DNA from: Mesorhizobium sp.
Lineage (GTDB): Bacteria; Pseudomonadota; Alphaproteobacteria; Rhizobiales; Rhizobiaceae
Length of the DNA stretch: 64,000 nt
Assembly: GCF_004962245.1 (NCBI RefSeq)
Contig: NZ_SUHQ01000023.1
Coordinates: 7,501-71,500 of the forward strand
Direction of reading: 5' to 3'
This document shows positions 20,133 to 28,016 of this stretch, in pieces. The notes under the pieces are model-generated. The model saw nothing but the letters and a program-made list of their open reading frames with translations, was not told the DNA's origin and ran no database searches. A program made the translations under genes and the position numbers. Every line of letters starts with the position of its first letter. The first letter of the stretch is position 1.

Positions 20133-20150
20133 TATTTAACGGTGAGATAG

Positions 20151-20642
20151 ATGGATCGCGCGGCGAAGGCCATCGAGCAGTGGAACAGGGAACGGCCGGA
20201 TCTGGATGTTTCTCCGATGGCCGTACTGGGACGGTTGAGCGAAGCCTCGTCGCTGATAGCACGAGAACGCCTCGCGCCGCTGTTTGCGCGTTTCGGACTG
20301 CAATCCGGGGAATTCGACGTGCTGGCGACGCTGCGCCGTTCGGGCGCCCCTTACGCGCTGACGCCGACGGCTCTCTATGAAGCGACGATGGTGACGTCGG
20401 GTGCTATGACCAACCGGCTCGACCGACTGGAAAAGTCAGGATTGATCATGCGCGGGCCGCATCCCAACGATCGGCGCGGCGTTGTCGTTCAGCTGACCGG
20501 CAAAGGTCTCGCATTGATCGAAGAAGCGCTGGCCGCTCACGTCGCCAACGAGCACGAAATACTCTCAGGCCTAACGCGCCAGGAGCAAGAGACCTTTGCT
20601 CACCTCCTTGAGAAATTGATAGGGAGCGTAAGCCAGGGGTGA
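20151..20642 (+). CDS. MarR family transcriptional regulator
   Basis: 163 aa. Winged-helix domain at about 45-145: GEFDVLATLRRSGAPYALTPTALYEATMVTSGAMTNRLDRLEKSGLIMRGPHPNDRRGVVVQLTGKG, including the DxRxxxV/LTxxG wing that defines MarR. Dimerisation helices lie at both ends. It is divergent from the EamA transporter gene, the usual layout for a repressor of its own exporter. Confidence 0.92.
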   Translation: MDRAAKAIEQWNRERPDLDVSPMAVLGRLSEASSLIARERLAPLFARFGLQSGEFDVLATLRRSGAPYALTPTALYEATMVTSGAMTNRLDRLEKSGLIMRGPHPNDRRGVVVQLTGKGLALIEEALAAHVANEHEILSGLTRQEQETFAHLLEKLIGSVSQG

Positions 20643-20655
20643 AAATCAGTGATTT

Positions 20656-21091
20656 TGACAGATCGGGGCCGATCGGCAGCGACCGTCAATCATTCCGTTC
20701 AGTGGCAAATCGCAACCCTTGGAGATTGGCTGAGACATCCCTTCCTTCGTCATCCCAGGGCGGAGCAAGGAGCGAAGCGACGCGGCGCAGACCCTGGGAT
20801 CCATGCCGTTACCTCAGCCGAAGAATGCAGCGGCCCAGAAAAAAGCTGTTCTGTCGCGATCCTTCCCACCCCCTTCTGCTCTGGCGGGCAGAGGGGGGCT
20901 GTCTCTCCGGCTTCCAAAGTCCTGCACCGTCGCGATACTTTGATGTCACGGCATGGATCCCAGGGTCTGCGCCGCGTCGCTTCGCTCCTTGCTCCGCCCT
21001 GGGATGACGAAGGCATGGTGGCTGATGGCTAATCGCCAGCGTTGAAGATTGGCAGTTGAGGCCGGTTGGCAAAACCCATCCCGATCTGTCA
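20656..21091. repeat. 436-bp inverted-repeat element with perfect 66-bp inner arms
   Basis: Outer ends TGACAGATCGGG / CCCGATCTGTCA are inverted copies. Moving inward, weaker matches (CAAATC..GGAGATTGGC against GCTAATCGCCAGCG..GATTGGC) lead to exact inverted arms at 20744-20809 and 20948-21013, enclosing 138 bp. The arms contain GGGCGGAGCAAGGAGCG and CGCAGACCCTGGGATCC. No protein is encoded. This has the form of a MITE-like, non-autonomous mobile or repetitive element, or two head-to-head copies of one repeat. It fills the gap between the MarR gene and the DUF1178 gene. Confidence 0.85.
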
Positions 21092-21106
21092 GGATGGCTC
21101 CAGCAG

Positions 21107-21532
21107 TCAGTTGCGGTCCTCCGGGAACACCGGCACCGGCATGAACTCGACGCCGTCCTCGGCCAGGCTCTTCGCCTCCTCCAGCGTCGCCTCGCCATAG
21201 ATGCCGCGCGGATCGCTTTCGCCGAAGTGGATCTTGCGCGCTTCCTCGGCAAACTTGTCGCCGACATAGTCGGCGTTCTCGCGCACCTTTTCGGCCATGG
21301 CTTTCAGTTGCGCCAACGCCCGCTTCTGGGCCTCGCCCATGGCGAGCGCGATCTTTTCCTGGCTGCGGCCGGTGGAGACCGCCGGCGCCATCAATGCCTT
21401 CTCTATCCTGTGCGAGCCGCAGGTCGGGCAATCGACGAAACCGCGCTTCTTCTGGGTATCGAAATCGTCGTTGCTGCGAAACCAGCCTTCGAATTCGTGC
21501 TCGTGCTCGCAGATCAGGGAAAAGCGGATCAA
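21107..21532 (-). CDS. DUF1178 family protein
   Basis: 141 aa. The N-terminus MIRFSLICEHEHEFEGWFRS with a following CPTCGS gives the C..H..CxxC pattern of a small zinc ribbon (FmdB-like). After it comes a charged helix and the conserved AEEARKIHFGES.PRGIYGEATLEEA.SL.EDGVEF.P.P tail that defines DUF1178. The function is unknown. Its start overlaps the stop of the nitrilase gene by 4 bp (ATGA), so it is translationally coupled to that operon. Confidence 0.9.
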   Translation of the reverse strand: MIRFSLICEHEHEFEGWFRSNDDFDTQKKRGFVDCPTCGSHRIEKALMAPAVSTGRSQEKIALAMGEAQKRALAQLKAMAEKVRENADYVGDKFAEEARKIHFGESDPRGIYGEATLEEAKSLAEDGVEFMPVPVFPEDRN

Positions 21533-22410
21533 GACGCCGCCCCCCTGAGAGGCAATGCCTCGGCCGATCCGGCATTCACAGCGAAATCCCGCGCATTTTT
21601 CAGGTTCGGGATCTTCTTGCGCGCCGCGGCCGACTGCGCCGGGTCGATCTCGGCGACGATCACCGCGGGCTCGTCATGCGCTGCCTCGGCGACGATGCGG
21701 CCCCATGGATCGACGATCAGCGAATGGCCATAGGTCTCGCGGCCGTCCTCGTGCAGTCCGCCCTGCGCCGCGGCGACGACATAGGCGCCGTTCTCGATGG
21801 CGCGCGCCCGCAGCAGCACATGCCAGTGCGCCTCGCCGGTCTGGCGGGTGAAGGCGGCGGGCACGGAAAGCAGGTCGGCGCCGGCCAGCGCCTCGGCGCG
21901 GAAGAGCTGCGGAAAGCGCAGATCGTAGCAGACGGCGAAACCCAGCCTCGCACCGTCGATCCCAGGGCCACTGATCTCGGTGACGACGGCCGCGGTGCCT
22001 GGCTCGTAGGCGGCGGATTCGCGCCAGCTCTCGCCATTGTCGAGATCGACGTCGAACATGTGGATCTTGTCGTAGGTGGCAATCGTGGCGCCATCCGGCC
22101 CGAACAGCAGCGCGCGGTTGGCGAGCTTGCCGTCGGCGCGCAGGATGGCGGTCGAACCGATATGCAGGAAGATGCCAAGTTCCTTCGCCAGCCTCCGCGA
22201 CGTCGAGACGATGATATCCTTGTCCTCGGACGTGAAGGAGGCGGCCCGCGCTCGGCTGTCGCGGACCAGCGCTCCGGTCATTTCCGGGGTCTGGACATAG
22301 GCCGCGCCCTGGCCGGCCGCCTCGCGCACCAGCCGCTCCAGATCGACCGCGTTGCGCTCCGGGCTCGTGCCCGAACGCATCTGGATCGCCGCCGCCTTGA
22401 AAGCACCCAT
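21529..22410 (-). CDS. Carbon-nitrogen hydrolase (Nit1/Nit2-like amidase)
   Basis: Start at the ATG at 22410 (293 aa), 8 nt after GAGG; an ATG two codons earlier is too close to that site. The nitrilase triad is visible: Glu43 (TPEMTG), Lys115 (YDKIHMFD), Cys161 (FAVCYDLRFP). DLRFPQLFR and the absence of a glutaminase partner place it with Nit1/Nit2, which cleave deaminated glutathione or omega-amides (metabolite repair). The glutaredoxin gene 10 bp upstream fits a glutathione-linked role. Confidence 0.92.
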   Translation of the reverse strand: MGAFKAAAIQMRSGTSPERNAVDLERLVREAAGQGAAYVQTPEMTGALVRDSRARAASFTSEDKDIIVSTSRRLAKELGIFLHIGSTAILRADGKLANRALLFGPDGATIATYDKIHMFDVDLDNGESWRESAAYEPGTAAVVTEISGPGIDGARLGFAVCYDLRFPQLFRAEALAGADLLSVPAAFTRQTGEAHWHVLLRARAIENGAYVVAAAQGGLHEDGRETYGHSLIVDPWGRIVAEAAHDEPAVIVAEIDPAQSAAARKKIPNLKNARDFAVNAGSAEALPLRGAAS

Positions 22411-22420
22411 CGTCATGTCC

Positions 22421-22690
22421 TCAATTCGTCGAGCCATTGGCGAGCAAGCGGTCCAGCCGGCCCTCCGCCTCCAGCTCATGGAGATCGTCGGAGCCGCCGA
22501 CATGCGTGTCGCCGATGAATATCTGCGGAAAGGTCGAGCGGCCATTCGCACGGGAAATCATTTCCCGGCGCAGTTCCGGCGAGAAGGAGGCGTCGTGCTC
22601 GGTGTAGGCGACACCCTTGCGTTCGAGCAGCCGCTTGGCCGCCGTGCAATAGCCGCACATCATCCGTGTATAAATCGTCACGTCGACCAT
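22421..22690 (-). CDS. grxC: Glutaredoxin 3
   Basis: 89 aa, class I glutaredoxin: MVDVTIYTRMMCGYCTAAKRLL with active site CGYC (usually CPYC), the cis-proline FPQIFIGDTHVGGSDDLHELE and a helical tail. It reduces disulfides and glutathionylated proteins in the cytoplasm using glutathione. It sits between comF and the nitrilase gene in one operon. Gly in place of Pro in the active site is seen in some alphaproteobacterial GrxC proteins and should shift the redox potential. Confidence 0.95.
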   Translation of the reverse strand: MVDVTIYTRMMCGYCTAAKRLLERKGVAYTEHDASFSPELRREMISRANGRSTFPQIFIGDTHVGGSDDLHELEAEGRLDRLLANGSTN

Positions 22691-22717
22691 CGGTCAGCAA
22701 TCCTGCCTTTCCTCAAC

Positions 22718-23518
22718 CTATATAGTCGCGGACTCGTCGGCCCGAAAGTCCCCCGGCAGCACGCGCGCGAAGGTCAGCACGTCGACCGCCCCGGCACCGC
22801 CCCTCTTCAGCGCCTTGGTGACCGCGCGGACAGTGGCGCCGGTGGTATAGACATCGTCGATCAAGAGCACCCGGCGGCCGGCGACCTCGATCTCGGCCTC
22901 CTCGGGCACGCGAAAGGCGGCGCGCACATTCTCCTCACGTTCCCGCCGCTCCAGCCCGACCTGCTGGCGGGTGAGTTTGACACGCCTGACCGCGGAGGGC
23001 GCGAAAGGCAGGCCGCCAAGCTGCGAAACCGCCCTTGCCAGTTCCGCCGACTGGTTGAACTGGCGCCTGAAAAAACGCCGCCAGTGCAGCGGCACCGGCA
23101 CGACCACATCGGCCTCCGCGATCAGTTCGGCGCCGGCGCGCAGCATCCAGCGCGCCATCCAAGGCGCCAGGTCGGTGCGATCCTGGTATTTCAACCCTTG
23201 CACCATCTGGCGGGCGACGCCGGAGTAAGCGACCGCGGCCCGCGCGCGCTCGAAGGGCGGCGGGTCGGCGATCGCCTCGGCCGACAGGAAGCCCTCGCCC
23301 ATGTGGTGGATGAACGGCGTGCCCATCACCGGGCACCATGGCCGTTCCAGAAGCCTGAGCTTCGGCCAGCAGGCGCCACACAGCACGCCGGGCTGCGAGA
23401 CATGCCGCCGGCAGCCGGCGCAAACCGGCGGAAACAGGATGCGCGCCGGCCAGCCCAATGCCGTTCGGACAATACTCCTGATCTCAATACGCTTGATCTC
23501 TGGCATCGGATCGGCCAC
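22718..23518 (-). CDS. ComF family phosphoribosyltransferase-like protein
   Basis: 266 aa. An N-terminal zinc ribbon (PPVCAGCRRHV...LCGACWPKL, four cysteines) precedes a type I phosphoribosyltransferase fold with the PRPP loop VLLIDDVYTTGATV near residue 215. This is the classic ComF/GntX layout. In naturally competent bacteria it aids DNA uptake; in most proteobacteria the role is open. First gene of the operon comF-grxC-nitrilase-DUF1178 and divergent from the methyltransferase gene, with only 53 bp shared. Confidence 0.92.
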   Translation of the reverse strand: MADPMPEIKRIEIRSIVRTALGWPARILFPPVCAGCRRHVSQPGVLCGACWPKLRLLERPWCPVMGTPFIHHMGEGFLSAEAIADPPPFERARAAVAYSGVARQMVQGLKYQDRTDLAPWMARWMLRAGAELIAEADVVVPVPLHWRRFFRRQFNQSAELARAVSQLGGLPFAPSAVRRVKLTRQQVGLERREREENVRAAFRVPEEAEIEVAGRRVLLIDDVYTTGATVRAVTKALKRGGAGAVDVLTFARVLPGDFRADESATI

Positions 23519-23571
23519 GTGGTTGGTCCTCCGCCACCCTATATCAGAGAGCGGAAACCAGGAACCAGCCG

Positions 23572-24459
23572 TTGCAGCCTATAGTCGATACATCTCTCTG
23601 GCTGGCGCACAAGCGCCGGGCGCTTGCCTATCCGACTGCCGGCGCGGATTTCCTGATGCGGCGGGCGGCCGAGGATCTTGCCGAGCGGCTGGGCGCCGTC
23701 GAGCGCAAATTCGACAGAGCGGCCGTGCTGTTTTGCCAGACGCCGGCGGCGTCCGACGTGCTCGCGACAAGCGGCAAGGTGGCGGACATCGTGCGCGTGG
23801 AGGCGGACGCTGCGTTCCTGGACGATGGAGCGGGGCGCGGTGCCGCGGGATTGGTGGCGCCGCTGGAAACCGTGCCGTTCGAGCCGGAAAGCCTCGACCT
23901 CGCCGTCTCTCTTTTGTCCCTTCAGGCAATGAACGACATTCCCGGCATGCTGGTGCAGATCCGCCGTGCGCTGAAGCCCGATGGTCTTTTCCTTGGCGCT
24001 TTTGCCGGCGCCGGTACGCTTTCCGAGCTGCGCGAAAGCCTGCTCGCCGCCGAGACCGAGCTTTATGGCGGCGCCAGCCCGCGCGTCATCCCGTTCACCG
24101 ACGTGCGCGACGCCGGCGCGCTTTTGCAGCGCGCCGGCCTGGCCCTGCCGGTCGCCGATGTCGAGACGGTAACGGTGCGGTACGATTCCCTGTTCGGCCT
24201 GATGGCGGATCTGCGAGCCATGGGCGAGACCAGCGCGCTCGTCGACCGCAGCAGGCGACCGGGCACACGCAAGCTGTTTGCCCGCGTCGCCGAAATCTAC
24301 GCCGAGCGGTTTTCCGACGCCGATGGTCGCGTCAGGGCGAGTTTTCCGATCGTCTGGATGTCAGGCTGGGCGCCCGACGCCTCGCAGCAAAAGCCACTGA
24401 AGCCGGGCTCGGCGAAAATATCGCTGAAGACAATACTGGAAAATCCCGGCGGGCGTTAA
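23572..24459 (+). CDS. SAM-dependent methyltransferase-fold protein (NDUFAF5/BioC-like)
   Basis: Translation probably begins at TTG 23572 (AGGAA 7 nt before), giving 295 aa. The family pattern is present: VDTSLWLAHKRRAL at the start, FDLAAVL-type EAAVLFCQTPAAS segment, DLAVSLLSLQAMNDIPGMLVQIRRALKPDGLFLGAF, and a C-terminal FPIVWMSGWAPD. Orthologues of mitochondrial NDUFAF5 hydroxylate an arginine in complex I. The usual glycine-rich SAM loop is weak (position 65-80), as in that subgroup. Could also act in biotin synthesis, less likely without bio genes nearby. Confidence 0.8.
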   Translation: MQPIVDTSLWLAHKRRALAYPTAGADFLMRRAAEDLAERLGAVERKFDRAAVLFCQTPAASDVLATSGKVADIVRVEADAAFLDDGAGRGAAGLVAPLETVPFEPESLDLAVSLLSLQAMNDIPGMLVQIRRALKPDGLFLGAFAGAGTLSELRESLLAAETELYGGASPRVIPFTDVRDAGALLQRAGLALPVADVETVTVRYDSLFGLMADLRAMGETSALVDRSRRPGTRKLFARVAEIYAERFSDADGRVRASFPIVWMSGWAPDASQQKPLKPGSAKISLKTILENPGGR

Positions 24460-24467
24460 CCGGATTG

Positions 24468-24659
24468 CTATGGTTGGGGGGTGGTCGCGAAAGCGTTCAC
24501 CAGCCTGCTGTTGTTGTCGCTGAACAGCCACTTGATGGCATCGAACGCCTGGCTGGCGCCGCCTACGATGGTAAGCGACAGCACGGCCACGATCAGCCCA
24601 TATTCGATGGCCGTCGCGCCGGTCTCATCTTCCAGAAATCGTTGCAGCAATGTCTTCAT
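24468..24659 (-). CDS. Flp family type IVb pilin
   Basis: 63 aa from the ATG at 24659. MKTLLQRFLEDETGATAIEYGLIVAVLSL is the Flp signature: short basic leader, G-A-T-A-IEYGLI with the processing site and Glu5, then one hydrophobic helix. Flp subunits build tight-adherence pili. No cpa/tad genes are in the window, so this is an isolated pilin copy convergent with the methyltransferase gene, 8 bp apart. The tail (FATTPQP) is longer than in the shortest Flps. Confidence 0.9.
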   Translation of the reverse strand: MKTLLQRFLEDETGATAIEYGLIVAVLSLTIVGGASQAFDAIKWLFSDNNSRLVNAFATTPQP

Positions 24660-24759
24660 GACCGTCGATCCCGCTTGCCGAAACCCTAGCGCCGACCCGT
24701 TAAGAAAGGTTAATGGCACAGGCTTAACAGGCGATGAAACGACGGCTTCAAATCATATG

Positions 24760-25077
24760 TCAGCAGTCGCCACTGCGCTTGCCATTGTCGCGTATCACGC
24801 AGACCGAACTGGGCAACGGCTGCAGCACGCTTCTGCGCAGCGTGTAGGTGTCACGGCGGCCGATCGACCCTGTGCTCATCCTATCGAGGCCGCCGGCAAA
24901 ATCGGCGCGGCCGGACTGCGACCGCATCCGGCTGTCGAGGAAAGGCGTCGCGATCAAGGCCAGTGCCACCGCGGCCGACCCGAACAGCAACGTGATACGC
25001 AATATGCCCATGCCGGTATTGGCGGCGCTATAATTGCGATCGGGTCGGATCGAATCCCAGTCCCTGTCGAGGCTCAT
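24760..25077 (-). CDS. Hypothetical single-pass membrane protein
   Basis: 105 aa from the ATG at 25077, with GGAGAG 7 nt upstream; an upstream in-frame start has no such site. The N-terminal 25 residues are charged (SLDRDWDSIRPDRNYSAANTGMG), followed by one hydrophobic helix (ILRITLLFGSAAVALALIA) and a polar C-terminal part with two cysteines near the end (SSVCVIRD, GDC). Not a recognised domain. It lies 100 bp upstream of the flp pilin on the same strand and might be co-expressed. Confidence 0.72.
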   Translation of the reverse strand: MSLDRDWDSIRPDRNYSAANTGMGILRITLLFGSAAVALALIATPFLDSRMRSQSGRADFAGGLDRMSTGSIGRRDTYTLRRSVLQPLPSSVCVIRDNGKRSGDC

Positions 25078-25198
25078 GCAACCGCTCTCCGGCAAAGGCC
25101 CGGACAGGGCCTTCCTTGATTTCCACGCCCCTCAATTTTTCACGGCAAGATAAATCTTCGATTAACGCTGTCTTAAACGCGGGCAGTGAAGGCGCAAA

Positions 25199-25621
25199 TC
25201 ACAGAAGATCGATGAGGAACTGGATCAGCGGCGCATCGGCCGGCGGCATCGGAAAATCGCGCATCTGGCGTGGCCGCACCCATTTCAGCACCTGGCCCTC
25301 CTTCGGCTGCGCGATGCCGCGGAAGCGACGACAGACGAACAGTGGCATCAGCAGGTGAAAATCATCGTAGGAGTGGCTGGCGAAGGTGAACGGCGCCAGG
25401 CAGGGAATATCGGTTTCGATGCCGATCTCCTCGTACAACTCCCGGATGAGGCATTCTTCCGGTGTCTCGCCGGGCTCGACCTTGCCGCCAGGAAATTCCC
25501 ACAGGCCGGCGAGCTGCTTGCCTTCGGGCCGCTGCGCCAGAAGCACGCGGCCGTCGGTATCGACCAGCGCACAGGCCGCGACCAGGAGCAGGCGCTTGCC
25601 GACAGGGTTCGCGCCGGTCAT
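25199..25621 (-). CDS. mutT: (Deoxy)nucleoside triphosphate pyrophosphohydrolase, MutT type
   Basis: 140 aa from the ATG at 25621. The Nudix box G-x5-E-x7-REUxEExGU is complete: GGKVEPGETPEE then RELYEEIG. The start ALVDTDGRVLLAQRPEGKQLAGLWEFPGG is typical of MutT, which removes 8-oxo-dGTP from the nucleotide pool. Its ATG overlaps the stop of the GNAT gene (ATGA), so argJ-GNAT-mutT is one coupled operon. Confidence 0.92.
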   Translation of the reverse strand: MTGANPVGKRLLLVAACALVDTDGRVLLAQRPEGKQLAGLWEFPGGKVEPGETPEECLIRELYEEIGIETDIPCLAPFTFASHSYDDFHLLMPLFVCRRFRGIAQPKEGQVLKWVRPRQMRDFPMPPADAPLIQFLIDLL

Positions 25622-26397
25622 GCGCCGGGCGGCCGGCGATAGTGGTAACGATAGACTTCGTCGAACCCGAGCGAGCGATACAGCGCCAGCGCCGGTGCAT
25701 TGTCGGCCTCGACCTGCAGCCAGGCTTCCCGGGCGCCGCGCAGCCGCGCCCATTTCAGCGCCGACAGGATGAGGTGGCGGCCATGGCCCTGGTTGCGCAC
25801 CGATCTGTCGGTGGCGATCTCGAACAGCCCTGCGAGATCGCCGTCATGGACGCAGATCAGCGTCGCCAGCGGCTCGGTGCCCTCTTCGAGCGCGAACAGC
25901 CCGGCTTCCGGCTGGATGGCGCCGATAATCTCCGACAGGCCCGGCCGCAGCGACACATCCGAGTCGCTCACCTTGAGCGCCGCGCCGATGAAGCGGCTGA
26001 TGTCCTTCAGCGGAATCTGGTCCATGGCGGCGTCGAGCTGGGCGTCCGCCAGCGGCAGCCGCATGACCAGCGACTCGGCGAAGCTGCTCCAGCCCTCGCT
26101 GTCGAGATGCTTGGAGAGAACGGAGCCCGACAGTGGCGATATGCGGAAGGTCAGCGGCCGGCCATAGGCGTCGAAACGACGGCTGGCGCGGCCGATGCGC
26201 TCGGCAATGTGCTGGATGTCGCCGGGATCAAGCGGATTGACCGAATTCAATCGCTTGGCCGGATGGCCTGCCGTCAGCCGCACCACCCAGGTGCCGTCAT
26301 AATGGACGGCGGCCGCCGGCCAGGCACGAAAACCGGCCGCCTCGTATCGGCGCACGATGGCAAGCACGCTTGCCGGATGTCTGGAAACCAACGCCAT
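25618..26397 (-). CDS. GNAT family N-acetyltransferase
   Basis: 259 aa from the ATG at 26397, which shares one base with the argJ stop (TGATG). The C-terminal half is a GNAT domain: GLFEIATDRSVRNQGHGRHLILSALKWA holds the acetyl-CoA loop (RNQGHG), and AWLQVEADNAPALALYRSLGF is the usual last strand-helix. The N-terminal half (1-130) looks like a second, degenerate GNAT-like fold. Substrate unknown; tight coupling to argJ suggests a role in or near arginine metabolism, but this order is also simply conserved. Confidence 0.88.
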   Translation of the reverse strand: MALVSRHPASVLAIVRRYEAAGFRAWPAAAVHYDGTWVVRLTAGHPAKRLNSVNPLDPGDIQHIAERIGRASRRFDAYGRPLTFRISPLSGSVLSKHLDSEGWSSFAESLVMRLPLADAQLDAAMDQIPLKDISRFIGAALKVSDSDVSLRPGLSEIIGAIQPEAGLFALEEGTEPLATLICVHDGDLAGLFEIATDRSVRNQGHGRHLILSALKWARLRGAREAWLQVEADNAPALALYRSLGFDEVYRYHYRRPPGA

Positions 26398-27638
26398 CAG
26401 CTCCGATAATCGCCGTTGATGGCGACATACTCCTTGGTGAGGTCGCAAGTCCACACCGTCGCCTTGCCGCGGCCGATGCCGATATCGGCACGGATACGGA
26501 TCTCGTCGCGCTTCATATACGCCGACGTCGCCTCTTCGGAGTAGCCTGGATCGCGCTCGCCCTCATGCGCCAGCCTGATGTCGCCGAACCAGATCGACAG
26601 GAGGTCGCGGTCGGCCGGTTCGCCGGCCTTGCCGACAGCCATGACGACGCGGCCCCAGTTGGCGTCCTCGCCGGCGACCGCCGTCTTGACCAGCGGCGAA
26701 TTGGCAATCGACAGCGCGATGCGCTTGGCCGAGCGGGCCGATTTCGCGCCGGTGACGGTGACCTCGACCTGCTTGCGGGCGCCCTCGCCGTCGCGCACCA
26801 CTTGCAGCGCCAGCGATTTCAGCACCTTGCCGAGTGCGCGGCGGAAGGCGCCGAGGCGCGGATCCCCGGCATCGGTGATATCGGGCGCGCCGCGCCTGGC
26901 GGCCGCGCCGGTGGCGAAGATCAGCAGCGTGTCGCTGGTCGAGGTGTCGCTGTCGACGGTGACCGCGTTGAAGGTCTTGGCGGTGCCGCGCGACAAAAGA
27001 TCCTGCAGCACGGGCGCCGCGATCGGTGCGTCGGTGGCGATGAAGGAGAGCATCGTCGCCATGTCGGGCGCGATCATGCCGGCGCCCTTGGCAATGCCGT
27101 TGATGGTGACGTCGGCGTCGCCGAGCTTCACCGTCGCGGTCGCCAGTTTCGGATAGGTGTCCGTGGTCATGATCGCCTTGGCGGCTTCGGTCCACAGATC
27201 CGGCCGGCCGTCCTTGACCAGTCCGGCCAGCAAATGGCTGAACTTGCCGGCGTCCAGCGGCTCGCCGATGACGCCGGTCGAGGCCAGAAACACCTCGCCC
27301 GGCGTGCAGCCCGCAGCCTTGGCTGCCGCCTCGCCGGTCATTGCCGTGGAGGTACGGCCCTTCTGGCCGGTAAAGGCATTGGCGTTGCCGGAGTTGACGA
27401 CCAGGACGCGCGCCTTGCCGGCCCCAAGATTCTGCCGGCAGAAATCGACCGGCGCCGACGGGCATTTCGACTTGGTGAACACGCCGGCGACCGTGGTGCC
27501 GGCGTCGAAGACTATGGTGAGCAGGTCGGTGCGGTTCTTGTACTTTATCCCGGCCTCGGCGGTGGCGATGCGGACGCCCTCGATAGCAGGCATTTTGGGA
27601 TACTTCTTCGGCGCGAGCGGCGAAATCGTGGCTGACAT
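26397..27638 (-). CDS. argJ: Bifunctional ornithine acetyltransferase / N-acetylglutamate synthase
   Basis: 413 aa from the ATG at 27638, with GAGG 5 nt before it. The frame runs on upstream by chance; that part has no family match. The autocleavage site is [14 protein letters not shown] with the nucleophile Thr195, at which the precursor splits into alpha and beta chains. It moves the acetyl group from N-acetylornithine to glutamate in the cyclic arginine pathway. First gene of the argJ-GNAT-mutT unit. argH lies elsewhere in the window (58.3 kb). Confidence 0.97.
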   Translation of the reverse strand: MSATISPLAPKKYPKMPAIEGVRIATAEAGIKYKNRTDLLTIVFDAGTTVAGVFTKSKCPSAPVDFCRQNLGAGKARVLVVNSGNANAFTGQKGRTSTAMTGEAAAKAAGCTPGEVFLASTGVIGEPLDAGKFSHLLAGLVKDGRPDLWTEAAKAIMTTDTYPKLATATVKLGDADVTINGIAKGAGMIAPDMATMLSFIATDAPIAAPVLQDLLSRGTAKTFNAVTVDSDTSTSDTLLIFATGAAARRGAPDITDAGDPRLGAFRRALGKVLKSLALQVVRDGEGARKQVEVTVTGAKSARSAKRIALSIANSPLVKTAVAGEDANWGRVVMAVGKAGEPADRDLLSIWFGDIRLAHEGERDPGYSEEATSAYMKRDEIRIRADIGIGRGKATVWTCDLTKEYVAINGDYRS

Positions 27639-27745
27639 GAAGACCTCGGGCGGGAAAACGCAAGGGGAACGCCGGTTTGCCCGATAGCGGGCGCCGGCGC
27701 AAGGGCGTTTTCCCAACGGTTGCGGGCGGCACCGGGAGCTTCGCC

Positions 27746-27925
27746 CTAAAGCCCGTTTCCGGAAACGAAACTGCAGATCATGATCGAGACCATCAACGGG
27801 GCCATGACCAGCGTGCGCTGCCGGATCTCCCGATCTTCGGTCAGCGGGAACACTGCAGAGAGGATGGCTGTGATCAGCGGATAGACGCCGGCAAGCACCA
27901 GCAGGGCAAAGCGGGACGTGAACCG
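27746..27925 (-). pseudogene. Remnant of a small membrane-protein gene, 5' end lost
   Basis: On the minus strand a frame ending at TAG 27746-27748 reads [20 protein letters not shown].. then [14 protein letters not shown]: two hydrophobic helices with good codon use. No ATG, GTG or TTG lies in this frame at a plausible N-terminus, and its 5' side runs straight into the family D repeat (27930-28006). The helix pair resembles the membrane tail of COG3224 antibiotic-biosynthesis-monooxygenase-like proteins (inference from memory). It probably represents a gene cut by the repeat. Confidence 0.5.
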
Positions 27926-27929
27926 AGGG

Positions 27930-28006
27930 GTGCGCAGCGGTTTGGGATAACGACCCGCATAAAAACAAGAACCTAAAGCGCATCGCGAAAGCGATGCGCT
28001 TTAGGT
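27930..28006 (-). repeat. Intergenic repeat, family D, copy 1
   Basis: Read on the minus strand: AAAGCGCATCGC..GCGATGCGCTTTAGG, TTCTTGTTTTTATGC, GTCGTTATCCCAAACCGCTGCGCA. The same order of blocks occurs at 36578-36681. The first block is a strong hairpin that also serves as the terminator of the parvulin gene. Confidence 0.75.
27972..28006 (-). terminator. Rho-independent terminator of the parvulin gene
   Basis: Minus strand: CCTAAAGCGCATCGC, TTTC loop, GCGATGCGCTTTAGG, then TTCTTGTTTTT. Perfect 15-bp stem plus a T-rich tail, starting 11 bp after the stop at 28017. It is part of the family D repeat. Confidence 0.8.
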
Positions 28007-28016
28007 CTGGGCAGGC

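Noticed and set aside
20656-21091. Short frames inside the inverted-repeat element
   Set aside because: They are the same arm read in both directions, with no start site or domain.
27639-27983. N-terminal extension of argJ by about 115 residues
   Set aside because: No match to ArgJ, and it crosses the family D repeat and its hairpin; the ATG at 27638 with GAGG is right.
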